Notes under the pieces: model-generated
What the model was told of the DNA's origin: nothing
What the model saw: only the letters and a program-made list of their open reading frames with translations
Database searches by the model: none
Assembly (NCBI RefSeq): GCF_039566955.1
Contig: NZ_CP154796.1
Span: 3,410,001-3,474,000 of the forward strand
Length of the DNA stretch: 64,000 bases
Origin: Micromonospora sp. DSM 45708
Lineage (GTDB): Bacteria; Actinomycetota; Actinomycetes; Mycobacteriales; Micromonosporaceae
Direction of reading: 5' to 3'
Made by a program: the position numbers and the translations under genes
Shown: positions 42,683 through 51,313 of the stretch, one piece after another
How the letters are laid out: each line of letters begins with the position of its first letter
Numbering within the stretch: position 1 is the first letter of the stretch

Positions 42683-43450
42683 GTGACCGCGACGGTAGGC
42701 CAGCAGGCGCAGGCCGCGGCCCGGGCGAGCGACGTGTGGAAGGTGTACGGCAGCGGCGAGGCGCAGGTCATCGCGCTGCGGGGGGTGAGCGCCGAGTTCG
42801 AACGCGGCCGGTTCACCGCGATCATGGGGCCGTCGGGTTCCGGCAAGTCGACGTTGATGCACTGCCTCGCCGGCCTGGACTCGGTGACCCGGGGCACGGT
42901 GGCGATCGGCGAGACGACGGTGACCGGGCTGAACGACTCGGGCCTGACGAAGCTGCGCCGGGACAAGGTCGGCTTCATCTTCCAGCAGTTCAACCTGCTG
43001 CCCACGCTCACCGCGCAGGAGAACATCCTGCTGCCGCTGTCGATCGCCGGCCGCAAGCCGGACCCGGCCTGGTACGACACGGTGATCGACACGGTCGGGC
43101 TACGGGACCGGCTCGGGCACCGCCCGGCGCAGCTCTCCGGCGGCCAGCAGCAGCGGGTGGCGTGCGCGCGGGCGCTTGTCGCCCGGCCCGAGGTCATCTT
43201 CGCCGACGAGCCGACCGGCAACCTGGACTCCCGGTCCGGCGCCGAGGTGTTGAACTTCCTGCGCAGCTCGGTACGCGAGCACGGCCAGACCATCGTCATG
43301 GTGACCCACGATCCGACCGCCGCCGCGTACGCCGACCGGGTGGTCTTCCTGGCCGACGGGCAGATCGTCTCGGAGCTGATCGAGCCGACCGCCGACACGG
43401 TGCTGGACACGATGAAGAAGCTGGACGCGCCGGTCGAGGTGGGCAACTGA
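42683..43450 (+). CDS. ABC transporter ATP-binding protein (MacB/LolD type)
   Basis: A 255-residue ATPase. Walker A GPSGSGKST, Q-loop FIFQQFNLLPTLTA, signature LSGGQQQR, Walker B VIFADEP followed by TGNLDSRSG, and switch His in VMVTHDP. The sequence is the type that pairs with FtsX/MacB permeases for export of peptides, lipids or drugs. GTG 42683 follows GGAAGAGG. The stop overlaps the permease start (TGATG), so subunits are made in balance. Confidence 0.93.
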   Translation: MTATVGQQAQAAARASDVWKVYGSGEAQVIALRGVSAEFERGRFTAIMGPSGSGKSTLMHCLAGLDSVTRGTVAIGETTVTGLNDSGLTKLRRDKVGFIFQQFNLLPTLTAQENILLPLSIAGRKPDPAWYDTVIDTVGLRDRLGHRPAQLSGGQQQRVACARALVARPEVIFADEPTGNLDSRSGAEVLNFLRSSVREHGQTIVMVTHDPTAAAYADRVVFLADGQIVSELIEPTADTVLDTMKKLDAPVEVGN

Positions 43451-45996
43451 TGTTCCGGGCAACGCTGAAGAGCCTGCTGGCGCGCAAGCTGCGCCTGCTG
43501 CTGTCCGGGCTGGCGGTGGTGCTCGGCGTCATGTTCGTCTCGGGCGCGTTCGTGCTCACCGACACGCTGGGCCGCTCGTTCGACGCGGTCTTCGCCGACG
43601 CCTACGCCGACGTGGACGTGAACGTGGCGGCGAAGCCGAAGGTGGAGGTTTCCGAGACCGAGGGTGAGCAGGTCGCCGCCCCGGTGCCGGCGTCGCTCGT
43701 CGAGCGCGTGCGGGCGGTGCCGGGCGCCGCGGACGTGCGGGGCGTGGTCGCCGCCGACGGCGCGCGGCTGATCGGCAGCAACGGCAAGGTGGTCACCTCG
43801 TTCGGGCCGCCGCAGCTGGGCGAGAACTGGCTGGGCGAGGGCGACCTGGTGAGGCTGCGCGAGGGGCGGGAGCCGCGGGCCGACGACGAGATCGTGGTCA
43901 ACGCCGCGCTGGCGAAGGCCGCCAACGTGAAGGTCGGGGACCGGGTCGGCGTGCTGACGCTGTCGCCGAAGCAGGAGTTCACGCTGGTCGGCGTGTTCGG
44001 TTACAGCGGTGGCCGGGACTCCGTCGGTGGCGCGAACGAGGTCGCTTTCACCACGCCGGTCGCGCAGCGGTTGATGCTCGGCAAGCCGGACGTGTTCTCC
44101 ACCGTCACCGCGCGGGCGGACGGCACCACGCCGGAGGCGCTGCGCGACGAGGTGTCCCGCGCGCTGGGCGGCGCGTACGACGTGAAGACCGGTGACCAGC
44201 TCGCCGACGACGCCTCGGCCGGGCTGAAGGAGGGGCTGTCGTTCTTCAACAAGATCCTGCTCGGTTTCGCCGCGGTGGCGCTGCTGGTCGGCACGTTCCT
44301 GATCCTCAACACCTTCTCGATCATCGTGGCTCAGCGCACCCGCGAGTTGGCCCTGATGCGGGCCATCGGCGCCAGCGGCCGGCAGGTGATCGGATCGGTG
44401 GTGCTGGAGGCGGTCGCGGTCGGCCTGATCGCCTCGGTGCTCGGCCTGGCCGCCGGCATCGGGGTGGGCGCGCTGCTGGCGTACCTGTTCGGGAAGCTGG
44501 CCGGTGGTCTCACGCTGGCCGGGCTGGGGGTGCCGCCGGCGGCGGTGATCGGCGCGTTCGCGGTGGGTCTGCTGATCACGGTGGTCGCGGCGCTGCTGCC
44601 GGCGTTGCGGGCGGCGCGCATTCCCCCGATCGCCGCGATGCAGGACGTGGCCACGCCGGACCGGCCGCTGACCAAGGTGACGGTGGGCGGCGCGGTGGTC
44701 ACCGGGATCGGCGCGGTGCTGCTCTTCGTCGGGCTCAGCGGCAACGCCGGCGGCAACACCCTCGCGACCATCCTCGGCGGTGTGCTGTTCGCGTTCATCG
44801 GGGTGGCGCTGTTGACGCCGCTGATCAGTCGGCCGGTGGTGTCGCTGCTCGGCGCGATCTTCTCCTGGTCGGTGCCGGGCAAGCTGGGCCGGCTGAACTC
44901 GGGCCGCAACCCGCGCCGGACCGCGATCACCGCTGCCGCGCTGATGGTGGGCATCGCGCTGGTGACCGGCGTGACGGTGATCCTGGATTCGGCGAAGGGC
45001 AGCATCAGCGCGCTCGCCGAGGACACCATCAAGGCCGAGCTGGTGATCTCCGGCGCCTCGTCCGGGCCGCGTCCGGCAAGTTTCGACCCGGCGGTGCTGG
45101 CGAAGACCGCCGCGATCCCGGGCGTGCGGCTGGTCGACGGCGAGTACGGCGACATGGCCACGGTGGGCGGCGAGCGGACCTGGGTGGCGGCGTCGAGCGA
45201 CGTGACCGCGCTGGAGCGGATCTTCGGGGCGACGGCCACGGCCGGTGACATCAGCCGGTTGGCCCCCGACCAGATGTTGCTCAGCTCGGACACCGCGAAG
45301 GCCCGCAACCTGTCGGTCGGCTCGACCGTGCCGGTGCAGTTGTCCCGGGGTGAGGCGCGCACCTACACGGTCAGCGGCATCTACTCCAGTTCGCAGCTCA
45401 CCAACCCGGTGGTGCTGCCGCCGCAGGCGACCGCCGACTTCGCCATCCCGCAGCCCATCCAGGGCTTCGTGCAGCTCGCCCCGGGGACCCCGGTGGGCGC
45501 GGTGCAGCCGCAGGTCGAGCGGCTGCTGGCGGACAGCCCGGAGGTGTCGGTGGCGGACCGGGCGGCGTTCATCAAGCAGCAGACCAGCCAGCTCGACACG
45601 CCGCTGCGGATGATCCAGATCCTGTTGGCGTTGGCCATCGTGATCGCGGTGCTGGGCATCATCAACACGCTCGCGCTGTCGGTGCTGGAGCGCACCCGTG
45701 AGCTGGGCCTGCTGCGGGCGATCGGTCTGCGCCGGGCACAGACCATGCGCATGATCACGGTCGAGGCGGTGGTGATCTCGATCTTCGGCGCGCTGCTCGG
45801 CGTGGTGGTCGGCACCGGTCTCGGCGCGGCCGTGGTCCGGGCGCTCAAGGACGAGGGCATCACCGACCTGGTCCTGCCCTGGGGCCAGATGGTGACGTTC
45901 CTGGTGCTGGCCGCGATCATCGGCGTGGTCGCGGCGGTGCTGCCGGCGATCCGCGCCGCGCGGATCAACGTGCTCGGCGCCATCGCCCACGACTGA
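43450..45996 (+). CDS. FtsX-family ABC transporter permease
   Basis: An 848-residue permease with two FtsX domains. The first helix is LLLSGLAVVLGVMFVSGAFV; after an extracytoplasmic domain, three or more helices follow (ILLGFAAVALLVGTFLILN, then RELALMRAIGASGRQVIGSV). A second set begins near LGRLNSGRNPRRTAITAAALM, and the final helices include LALAIVIAVLGIINTLALSV and RTRELGLLRAIGLRR. The repeated RELxLxRAIG motif is the coupling helix to the ATPase. It belongs to the large actinobacterial export class; substrate unknown. Confidence 0.92.
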   Translation: MFRATLKSLLARKLRLLLSGLAVVLGVMFVSGAFVLTDTLGRSFDAVFADAYADVDVNVAAKPKVEVSETEGEQVAAPVPASLVERVRAVPGAADVRGVVAADGARLIGSNGKVVTSFGPPQLGENWLGEGDLVRLREGREPRADDEIVVNAALAKAANVKVGDRVGVLTLSPKQEFTLVGVFGYSGGRDSVGGANEVAFTTPVAQRLMLGKPDVFSTVTARADGTTPEALRDEVSRALGGAYDVKTGDQLADDASAGLKEGLSFFNKILLGFAAVALLVGTFLILNTFSIIVAQRTRELALMRAIGASGRQVIGSVVLEAVAVGLIASVLGLAAGIGVGALLAYLFGKLAGGLTLAGLGVPPAAVIGAFAVGLLITVVAALLPALRAARIPPIAAMQDVATPDRPLTKVTVGGAVVTGIGAVLLFVGLSGNAGGNTLATILGGVLFAFIGVALLTPLISRPVVSLLGAIFSWSVPGKLGRLNSGRNPRRTAITAAALMVGIALVTGVTVILDSAKGSISALAEDTIKAELVISGASSGPRPASFDPAVLAKTAAIPGVRLVDGEYGDMATVGGERTWVAASSDVTALERIFGATATAGDISRLAPDQMLLSSDTAKARNLSVGSTVPVQLSRGEARTYTVSGIYSSSQLTNPVVLPPQATADFAIPQPIQGFVQLAPGTPVGAVQPQVERLLADSPEVSVADRAAFIKQQTSQLDTPLRMIQILLALAIVIAVLGIINTLALSVLERTRELGLLRAIGLRRAQTMRMITVEAVVISIFGALLGVVVGTGLGAAVVRALKDEGITDLVLPWGQMVTFLVLAAIIGVVAAVLPAIRAARINVLGAIAHD

Positions 45997-46006
45997 GGCG
46001 CACGGT

Positions 46007-46033
46007 GGGGCCCCTCCCGTCGGGAGGGGCCCC
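46007..46033. terminator. Bidirectional terminator after the ABC exporter
   Basis: GGGGCCCCTCCC (46007-46018) and its complement (46022-46033) with a 3-nt loop, 10 bp after the permease stop and 5 bp from the convergent HAD stop. Confidence 0.88.
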
Positions 46034-46038
46034 TTCGC

Positions 46039-46701
46039 CTACCGGTTCAGCAGCGCGGCGAGCAGTTCCAGGTCCGCCGCGGTCAGGCTCTCCAGCTGGT
46101 GTACGCCGTCGGTCGGTGGCAGCGGCACCTCGGCCGGTACGGCCAGCACCGCCGCGCCGGCGGCCAACGCGCTCGCCACGCCGGTGGGTGAGTCCTCGAT
46201 CGCCACGCACCGCGCGATCGGCACGCCCAGCAGCCGCGCGGCGGTCAGGTACGGCTCGGGGTGCGGCTTGGCCTCGCCCACCTCGTCGCCGCAGACCACC
46301 GCGTCGAAGCTGTCGCGGCCCAGCGTGTCGAGGGCGACCTCGACCAGCGACCGGCCGCTGGAGGTGACCAGCGCGGTGGGGATGCCGGCGGCGCGTACCG
46401 CCCGCAGCAGCGCCAGCGCGCCGGGCCGCCAGCGCAGCCCGGTGCGGAACAGGTCGAGGATCCGCGCGCTGATCCAGTCGGCGCTGGCCTGCGGGTCGCG
46501 TTCCGGCTGGCCCAGGTCGTCGTGCACGATCCGCATGGAGTCGGCCATCGCGGTGCCGATGATGGCCTGGCGGGCGTCGTCGGACAGGGTGCCGCCGTAG
46601 ACGGCGGCCAGTTCCTGCAACGCGACGTCCCACAGTTTCTCGCTGTCGACGAGCGTGCCGTCCATGTCGAAGAGCACGGCGGCGGGTTGTGTGCTGCTCA
46701 G
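46039..46701 (-). CDS. HAD phosphatase (beta-phosphoglucomutase-like), probable CTG start
   Basis: A HAD hydrolase with complete motifs: LFDMDGTLVDSE, ALVTSSG, KPHPEPYL and AIEDSPTGVASALAAG. It resembles beta-phosphoglucomutase and small sugar-phosphate phosphatases. The first orthodox codon, GTG 46677, has no ribosome site and would put the nucleophile Asp at residue 4. CTG 46701, eight codons upstream in the same frame, has AAGGAGG at 6-nt spacing and yields the natural lead LSSTQPAAVLFDMDG. I therefore place the start at CTG (220 residues). Confidence 0.85.
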   Translation of the reverse strand: MSSTQPAAVLFDMDGTLVDSEKLWDVALQELAAVYGGTLSDDARQAIIGTAMADSMRIVHDDLGQPERDPQASADWISARILDLFRTGLRWRPGALALLRAVRAAGIPTALVTSSGRSLVEVALDTLGRDSFDAVVCGDEVGEAKPHPEPYLTAARLLGVPIARCVAIEDSPTGVASALAAGAAVLAVPAEVPLPPTDGVHQLESLTAADLELLAALLNR

Positions 46702-46792
46702 CGGGGGCCTCCTTCGATGTGCGTACCCCGCCGATCCTGCCAGCCGGACCCGGCCCGGCCGGCGTCGCCGCCGGCCGGGGTGACGTGCGGCA

Positions 46793-47542
46793 TCAGCCGA
46801 GGTCGCACGCCTTCAGCGAGTTCTCGTAGCCGGCGAAGAACTTCTCGCTGCGCTGCTCGGCGGTGCCGTGCGCGCCTTCGGCGAACCACGGCTGGTCGGG
46901 GTCGTCGCCGACCGCGAGCAGCCCTTCCCGGAACTCGTCCAGGTCGCCGTCGGCCAGCTTCAGTGACCCGGCGCGCACGCTGTCGCCGAGGTACGCCCCG
47001 GCCATGCAGTCGGCCTGCAACTCCTGCTGGATGGTGTAGGTGTAGCGGATGCCGAGCCGGGTCTGCACGCCGTGCGCGTACTCGTGGCCGAGCAGGTAGA
47101 ACAGGAACGCGTCGCCGATCTGCCGGAACGCCGACACCGACCAGTTCACGTCGTAGGCGATGAAGTCGCCGGCGGAGCAGTAGACGGCGTTGTTGCGCGG
47201 CAGCGGCTGCCCGCCGCAGGACACCTCACCGGCCCGGGTGTACGCCACCACCCGCCGGATCGGCTGGAACCGTTCCCCGGAGGAGCGGAACTGCGCGGTC
47301 CAGTACTGCTCGGCGCCGGCCACCGCGTCGGAGAAGTCCTGCTTGAACTCGGCGACGCTGGTGGTGCCGTCCGCCCGGGTGGTATCCGCGCCGGGGGACG
47401 CCGCTCGTCCGCTGCGCTCGGGGGCGGGCTGCTGCGGCTCGCCCTGGTCGAGCCCGCCGCCCATGCAGCCGGCCGCCACCACCACGGCCACCACCAGCCC
47501 GGCGAGCGGTCCGAGCCGCCGATGTCCCGTCCTGTCCCCCAC
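46793..47542 (-). CDS. Neutral zinc metallopeptidase lipoprotein (YpfJ-like)
   Basis: A 249-residue protein. The signal ends in a lipobox VAAGC. A proline/serine-rich spacer leads to the peptidase domain with the zinc motif LLGHEYAHGVQ and a downstream Glu-bearing helix ELQADCMAGAYLG. Family members (YpfJ, putative neutral zinc metallopeptidase) have unknown substrates. Three Cys are present in the domain (GEVSCGGQ, VYCSAGD, LKACDLG) and may form a disulfide outside the cell. GTG 47542 is preceded by GGAGG. Confidence 0.88.
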   Translation of the reverse strand: MGDRTGHRRLGPLAGLVVAVVVAAGCMGGGLDQGEPQQPAPERSGRAASPGADTTRADGTTSVAEFKQDFSDAVAGAEQYWTAQFRSSGERFQPIRRVVAYTRAGEVSCGGQPLPRNNAVYCSAGDFIAYDVNWSVSAFRQIGDAFLFYLLGHEYAHGVQTRLGIRYTYTIQQELQADCMAGAYLGDSVRAGSLKLADGDLDEFREGLLAVGDDPDQPWFAEGAHGTAEQRSEKFFAGYENSLKACDLG

Positions 47543-47628
47543 GGTTTCCTCCCGGCTGTCGAACCCTGTGTCCTGCGCAGTACCCCGGCGTCCACCGGCT
47601 CTCACGTATCGGCGGCAGCGAACGTTCA

Positions 47629-48126
47629 TCAGGTGTCGACGTCGGTGACCAGCAGCAGCGCCGCGCCGGGGTCGAAGCGCACCTCGGCGCCACCCGCGTC
47701 GTGGTCGGCGCCGCGGTGCCAGCGCACGCCGTCCGGCACGTACCCGGCCAGCGCCGGCCACACCTCGGGCGCCGCGCCGGTCACCGGCGTCCAGGTGTAC
47801 GCGGCGGCCAGCGCGCGGGCGTCGGCCGGCGTCATCCGCACCACCGCCTGGTAGCGCCGGTCGGTCGGGCCGGGCGCGCGGGAACAGGCGAAGCTCGGGT
47901 AGTCGACCTGCCAGTGGATCTCCTGGTACGCGCCGATGCCCGGCACGTCGGCGTCGGTCCACCGCCGGTCGGTGCGGACCTTCGCCTCCTCGGCGGCGAC
48001 CCGCGTCGCGCAGTTGCGCTCCTCGCCGTCACCGGCCCGGGCCAGCCAGATCACGCCGCCGCAGGCGGCCAGCACCACGACGCCGAGCGCGGCGGCGAGC
48101 GCGAGGAACCATGATCGTCGGGTCAC
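47629..48126 (-). CDS. Membrane-anchored hypothetical protein
   Basis: A 165-residue protein with one N-terminal hydrophobic helix (FLALAAALGVVVLAACGGVIWLA) that includes an AAC but no convincing lipobox. The rest is soluble, with Cys in ERNCATRV and SFACSRAPG and a repeated Trp/Tyr pattern. I do not recognise the family. GTG 48126 lies 6 nt after TACCCT (48133-48138), implying leaderless expression. It is upstream of the metallopeptidase on the same strand. Confidence 0.72.
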   Translation of the reverse strand: MTRRSWFLALAAALGVVVLAACGGVIWLARAGDGEERNCATRVAAEEAKVRTDRRWTDADVPGIGAYQEIHWQVDYPSFACSRAPGPTDRRYQAVVRMTPADARALAAAYTWTPVTGAAPEVWPALAGYVPDGVRWHRGADHDAGGAEVRFDPGAALLLVTDVDT

Positions 48127-48132
48127 GTCGGC

Positions 48133-48138
48133 AGGGTA
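48133..48138 (-). promoter_or_regulatory. -10 element (minus) of membrane protein gene
   Basis: TACCCT, 6 nt before GTG 48126. Confidence 0.45.
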
Positions 48139-48169
48139 GCCACCGCCGGCCACCGTGGACCGCCCCCGG

Positions 48170-48175
48170 TACAGT
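48170..48175 (+). promoter_or_regulatory. -10 element (plus) of the 48183 gene
   Basis: TACAGT, 7 nt before GTG 48183; only 31 bp from the divergent -10 at 48133. Confidence 0.45.
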
Positions 48176-48182
48176 CCCGGCC

Positions 48183-48599
48183 GTGGATCCCGACGTGACG
48201 CTCGCCAGCGTCGTCTACTGGCGGCGCAGCATCTGGAACGGTCGGCGGTGCGTGCCGGTGCTGATGACGCTCGACCAGGGTCTGCTGCGCGCCCGGGACC
48301 GGCACGGCGCGGAGGTGTTCGCGGTGCCCGTCGGCCAGGTGCGGGGGCGGCTGACCCGGCTGGGCACGCTGCTGCTGACCATCGACGGCCGGCGGTACGA
48401 CGTGGTCGGGCGGGGGTCGGACATCTCGCCGTCGCCCAGCCCGGACCAGCGGCGCGGGCTGGACGAGTTCTGGGCGCACCGGACGCCGCCCGCCGGTGAC
48501 GGGCCGGGCTTCCTCGACCTGGCGTTCAACGGGGCTGCCGCGTTCCACACCCGGTCCTGGCGGGACGCGTTGGCCCGCGCGGGCGCGACGGTGCGCTGA
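48183..48599 (+). CDS. Hypothetical protein, possible PH-like fold
   Basis: A 138-residue soluble protein. Short strands (VPVLMTLDQGLLRARD, EVFAVPVGQVRGRLTRLGTLLLTIDGRRYDVVG) followed by a helix at the end (FHTRSWRDALARAGA) suggest a PH-like or GRAM-like barrel, but I have no firm family. GTG 48183 is leaderless (7 nt after TACAGT), which also rules out the longer frame to 48111. Confidence 0.72.
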   Translation: MDPDVTLASVVYWRRSIWNGRRCVPVLMTLDQGLLRARDRHGAEVFAVPVGQVRGRLTRLGTLLLTIDGRRYDVVGRGSDISPSPSPDQRRGLDEFWAHRTPPAGDGPGFLDLAFNGAAAFHTRSWRDALARAGATVR

Positions 48600-48610
48600 C
48601 CGGCCTCGCC

Positions 48611-48631
48611 CGGCCCCGTCGTGCGGGGCCG
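48611..48631. terminator. Hairpin between convergent small genes
   Basis: CGGCCCCG (48611-48618) and CGGGGCCG (48624-48631) with a 5-nt loop, between stops at 48599 and 48644. Confidence 0.65.
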
Positions 48632-48643
48632 TGGGACGGGCGT

Positions 48644-48823
48644 CTAGTCCAGGCCGCGCATGATGTGCGGCTCGCCGTCGTCGTCGCCGAAGCAGCGGTG
48701 CAGGACCTGGGCGCGGGCCCACAGGTCGAGGCTGCTCGGCGGGCCGACCGTTGCCGACCCGACCGGCGCGGCCAGCACGGGGCCCGGATCGGGCGGCACC
48801 TTCGACGTCACCTCGTCGGCCAT
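48644..48823 (-). CDS. Small acidic protein (59 residues)
   Basis: ATG 48823 to TAG 48644 encodes 59 residues beginning MADEVTSKVPPDPGPVLAA. The end, LHRCFGDDDGEPHIMRGLD, carries an acidic run and one Cys. A clear ribosome site (AAAGGGG, 6 nt upstream) supports translation. Antisense frames in this stretch have no such support. I do not recognise the family; the short length means automated annotation often misses it. It lies convergent to the 48183 gene, with a hairpin between. Confidence 0.65.
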   Translation of the reverse strand: MADEVTSKVPPDPGPVLAAPVGSATVGPPSSLDLWARAQVLHRCFGDDDGEPHIMRGLD

Positions 48824-49081
48824 CTGGCGCCCCTTTCGTCGTACCCATGCTCGTCACCGGCCGTCTCGGCCGCGTCAACCGGACGGCGCGGGCGTGGACG
48901 CGGCACTGCCGCCCCTTCTGCGAAGGTAGCCCGCCGGGCCGGCCGGCACAGCCGAATTCGTGTCGTCATCGGGCCGAGCGTCGATGGTCAGGCGATGTTC
49001 ACGGAGATCGACCTGGACCATGACGTCCACATCTGTCTATATGGGTGGGGACAGTCGCCATTCCCGTACGGACGGAGTCCC

Positions 49082-49741
49082 ATGTCCCGCACCCTGCGCG
49101 CCACGGCCATCAGCCTCGCCGCGATCGTGGCCACCACCCTCGGCCTCGCCCAGCCCGCCCCCGCCGCCGGTTACTCCGCGTCGCTCACCACCGCGGTCGC
49201 CAGCCTGCCGGTCGCCACCGAGGTCCGCACCGGCTACAGCCGTGACCTGTTCCCGCACTGGATCGACGCCGACGGCGACGGCTGCCACACCCGCAACGAG
49301 GTGCTCTACACCGAGGCCACCACGAAGCCCACCATCAGCGGCACCTGCACGCTCTCCGGCGGCCGGTGGTACTCCTACTACGACGACGCCACCTGGACGG
49401 CCACCGGCGACCTGGACATCGACCACGTGGTCCCGCTCGCCGAAGCCTGGGACTCCGGCGCCCGCAACTGGTCCACCAGCCGCCGCCAGGCGTACGCGAA
49501 CGACCTGGGTGACGCGCGCGCCCTGGCCGCGGTGACCGACAACGTCAACCAGGCCAAGGGCGACCAGGACCCGGCCACCTGGCTGCCGCCGTACGCCTCG
49601 GCCCGCTGCCGCTACGTCGGCGAGTGGGTGGCGGTCAAGATCCGCTGGCGGCTCACCGTGGACAGCGCGGAGAAGAGCGCGCTGTCCAGTTGGGCGAACA
49701 ACTGCCCGGCGGCCACCATCTCGGTCACCTACGCGTACTGA
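49082..49741 (+). CDS. Secreted HNH nuclease (DUF1524-like)
   Basis: A 219-residue exported protein. Signal peptide: [25 protein letters not shown], cleaved near residue 29. The core contains the HNH motif [17 protein letters not shown] followed by a conserved Asn-rich region ([20 protein letters not shown]). Cys pairs (GCHTRN, GTCTLS, RCRYVG, NNCPAA) are probably disulfides. It should cut nucleic acids outside the cell. GGAG precedes the ATG; the long open frame upstream is not supported. A TATATG at about 49038 is a candidate -10. Confidence 0.9.
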   Translation: MSRTLRATAISLAAIVATTLGLAQPAPAAGYSASLTTAVASLPVATEVRTGYSRDLFPHWIDADGDGCHTRNEVLYTEATTKPTISGTCTLSGGRWYSYYDDATWTATGDLDIDHVVPLAEAWDSGARNWSTSRRQAYANDLGDARALAAVTDNVNQAKGDQDPATWLPPYASARCRYVGEWVAVKIRWRLTVDSAEKSALSSWANNCPAATISVTYAY

Positions 49742-49770
49742 CCGCCTCCGGCGCCCCGGGCCGGAGGCGG
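49742..49770 (+). terminator. Terminator of the HNH nuclease gene
   Basis: CCGCCTCCGG (49742-49751) and its complement (49761-49770) with a 9-nt loop, directly after the stop. Confidence 0.75.
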
Positions 49771-49798
49771 CCCGGGGACGCTGGGATGATGGCCGGCG

Positions 49799-49981
49799 AT
49801 GGCGCAGCACGAGGAGTTCACCACCGCGCGGCTGTCGCTTCGCCGCGCCGTCGCCCTGTCCGGGCTCGCCGCCCTGTCCTGGTGGTGGGCCGCACGGCGC
49901 GGCCACCGCGCCGGTTGCGCGGGCGGCGACTGCGCCTGCCGACCCGGCGGCAAGATCGTGACGGTACGGTCGGAGCCATGA
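49799..49981 (+). CDS. Small membrane protein with Cys cluster (60 residues)
   Basis: A short frame with one hydrophobic helix ([16 protein letters not shown]) and a basic, Cys-containing tail ([14 protein letters not shown]). The stop overlaps the start of the YnfA gene (ATGA), a coupling pattern that favours it being real. GATGAT lies 8 nt before the ATG. The CxxxxCxC spacing could bind metal. No family is recognised; the short length keeps confidence modest. Confidence 0.5.
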   Translation: MAQHEEFTTARLSLRRAVALSGLAALSWWWAARRGHRAGCAGGDCACRPGGKIVTVRSEP

Positions 49982-50313
49982 CCGTCGCCCGTTCGATCCT
50001 GCTGTTCCTGGTCGCCGCGCTGGCCGAGATCGGCGGCGCCTGGCTGGTCTGGCAGGGCTGGCGGGAGAACCGTGGGCTGCTCTGGATCGCGGGCGGGATC
50101 ATCGCGCTGGGCGTCTACGGCTTCGTGGCCACGTTCCAGCCCGACCCGAACTTCGGGCGCATCCTGGCCGCCTACGGCGGCGTCTTCGTCGCCGGGTCGC
50201 TGGCCTGGGGCATGGTCGTCGACAAGTTCCGGCCCGACCGCTACGACCTGGTCGGCGCGGCCATCTGCCTGGTCGGCGTCGCGGTCATCATGTACGCGCC
50301 GCGCGCGAGCTGA
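49978..50313 (+). CDS. YnfA/UPF0060 family membrane protein
   Basis: A 111-residue protein with four helices: [20 protein letters not shown], then [40 protein letters not shown] and [18 protein letters not shown]. The motif [11 protein letters not shown] with [12 protein letters not shown] is diagnostic of YnfA, an SMR-like efflux protein linked to biocide resistance in some bacteria. It is coupled to the small upstream frame by a 4-bp overlap and is followed 5 bp later by an alpha/beta hydrolase. Confidence 0.9.
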   Translation: MTVARSILLFLVAALAEIGGAWLVWQGWRENRGLLWIAGGIIALGVYGFVATFQPDPNFGRILAAYGGVFVAGSLAWGMVVDKFRPDRYDLVGAAICLVGVAVIMYAPRAS

Positions 50314-50318
50314 CCACG

Positions 50319-51248
50319 ATGCTGTTCCTTCCACAGACCGGGGAGCTGTCGTTCCGGCACGGCGACGACGTGCTCGTCGGCGACCTGGTCCGGCCACCCT
50401 GGCCGGGGCCGTACCCGGCGGTGGTCTTCGTCGAGGGCTCCGGGCCCGGCGGGCGTGACCAGCGGGACTGGCAGACCCGGCTGGCCGCCGCCGGCTTCGC
50501 CAGCCTCGCCTACGACAAGCCGGGTTCCGGAGCGTCCACCGGCAACTGGACCCGGCAGCGGCTGACCGACCGGGCCGACGAGACCCTGGCCGGGGTGAAC
50601 GCGCTGCGGGCACGGTCGGACGTGCGCGCGGACGCGGTCGCGCTGATCGGCGGCAGCCAGGGTGGATGGGTGGCGCCGCTCGCCGCGTCCCGCTCCCCGG
50701 CCGCCGTCGCCGCGGTGGTGAGCGTGTCCGGTCCCGGCGTCGGCGTGGTGGCGCAGGAGGAGTACCGGCTGGGTCGCCAACTCACCGCGACGGGCTTCAC
50801 CGCCGACGACGCCCGTCAGGCGCTGGCCCTGTTCCAGGAGCAGATCGATCGGGTTCGGGCCGGCGACGACCCGGCCGCTGTGCACGCCGCGCAGGCTCGA
50901 TGGCACGAGGCGCCCTGGTACGCGTTGCTCGCCGGCACCTCGCCCGCCTCGATCGCCTTCCTCGCCGGCATCGCCGACCACGACCCGGAGCCGGCGCTCG
51001 CCGCCCTGCGCTGCCCGTTGCTGGCGATCTTCGGCGCCGACGACGTGCAGGTCCCGGTCGAGGCCAGCGTGCGCGCCCTCGACCGGATCCTCGTCGACGC
51101 CCGGCACACCGACCACACGATCGTGGTGTTCCCGGGCGCCGACCACGGCATCCGGGTACGGGGCGTGCGGGCGCCCGGCTTCGACGAGTTGGTCGTGACC
51201 TGGCTCCAGCACCGGCTCTCCCCACCGCCGCGACAACTTCGCGCCTGA
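50319..51248 (+). CDS. Alpha/beta hydrolase (acyl-esterase/DLH type)
   Basis: A 309-residue hydrolase. The nucleophile elbow is GGSQGG; Asp in FGADDVQVPVEAS and His in GADHGIRVRG complete the triad. A lid region of about 70 residues lies between. The oxyanion-side motif EGSGPGGRD is common in acyl-CoA esterase-like and prolyl-peptidase-like enzymes. There is no signal peptide. The start is 5 bp after the YnfA stop, so probably one operon. Substrate unknown. Confidence 0.85.
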   Translation: MLFLPQTGELSFRHGDDVLVGDLVRPPWPGPYPAVVFVEGSGPGGRDQRDWQTRLAAAGFASLAYDKPGSGASTGNWTRQRLTDRADETLAGVNALRARSDVRADAVALIGGSQGGWVAPLAASRSPAAVAAVVSVSGPGVGVVAQEEYRLGRQLTATGFTADDARQALALFQEQIDRVRAGDDPAAVHAAQARWHEAPWYALLAGTSPASIAFLAGIADHDPEPALAALRCPLLAIFGADDVQVPVEASVRALDRILVDARHTDHTIVVFPGADHGIRVRGVRAPGFDELVVTWLQHRLSPPPRQLRA

Positions 51249-51253
51249 CCGCT

Positions 51254-51308
51254 GATCATGACGGTGGCGGTGACCGCCGTCCGACTCGCCACCGCCACCG
51301 TCATGATC
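51254..51308. terminator. 19-bp inverted repeat between convergent hydrolase genes
   Basis: Arms 51254-51272 and 51290-51308 (GATCATGACGGTGGCGGTG and its complement) with a 17-nt loop lie between stops at 51248 and 51314. Confidence 0.8.
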
Positions 51309-51313
51309 GCCCG

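Noticed and set aside
48111..48182. Upstream extension of the 48183 gene
   Set aside because: The extension contains the -10 element TACAGT and runs antisense through the neighbouring gene's promoter; the GTG at 48183 fits leaderless initiation.
49031..49081. Longer N-terminus of the HNH nuclease
   Set aside because: The frame stays open, but a signal peptide starts exactly at ATG 49082 behind a ribosome site, so the upstream residues are not part of the protein.
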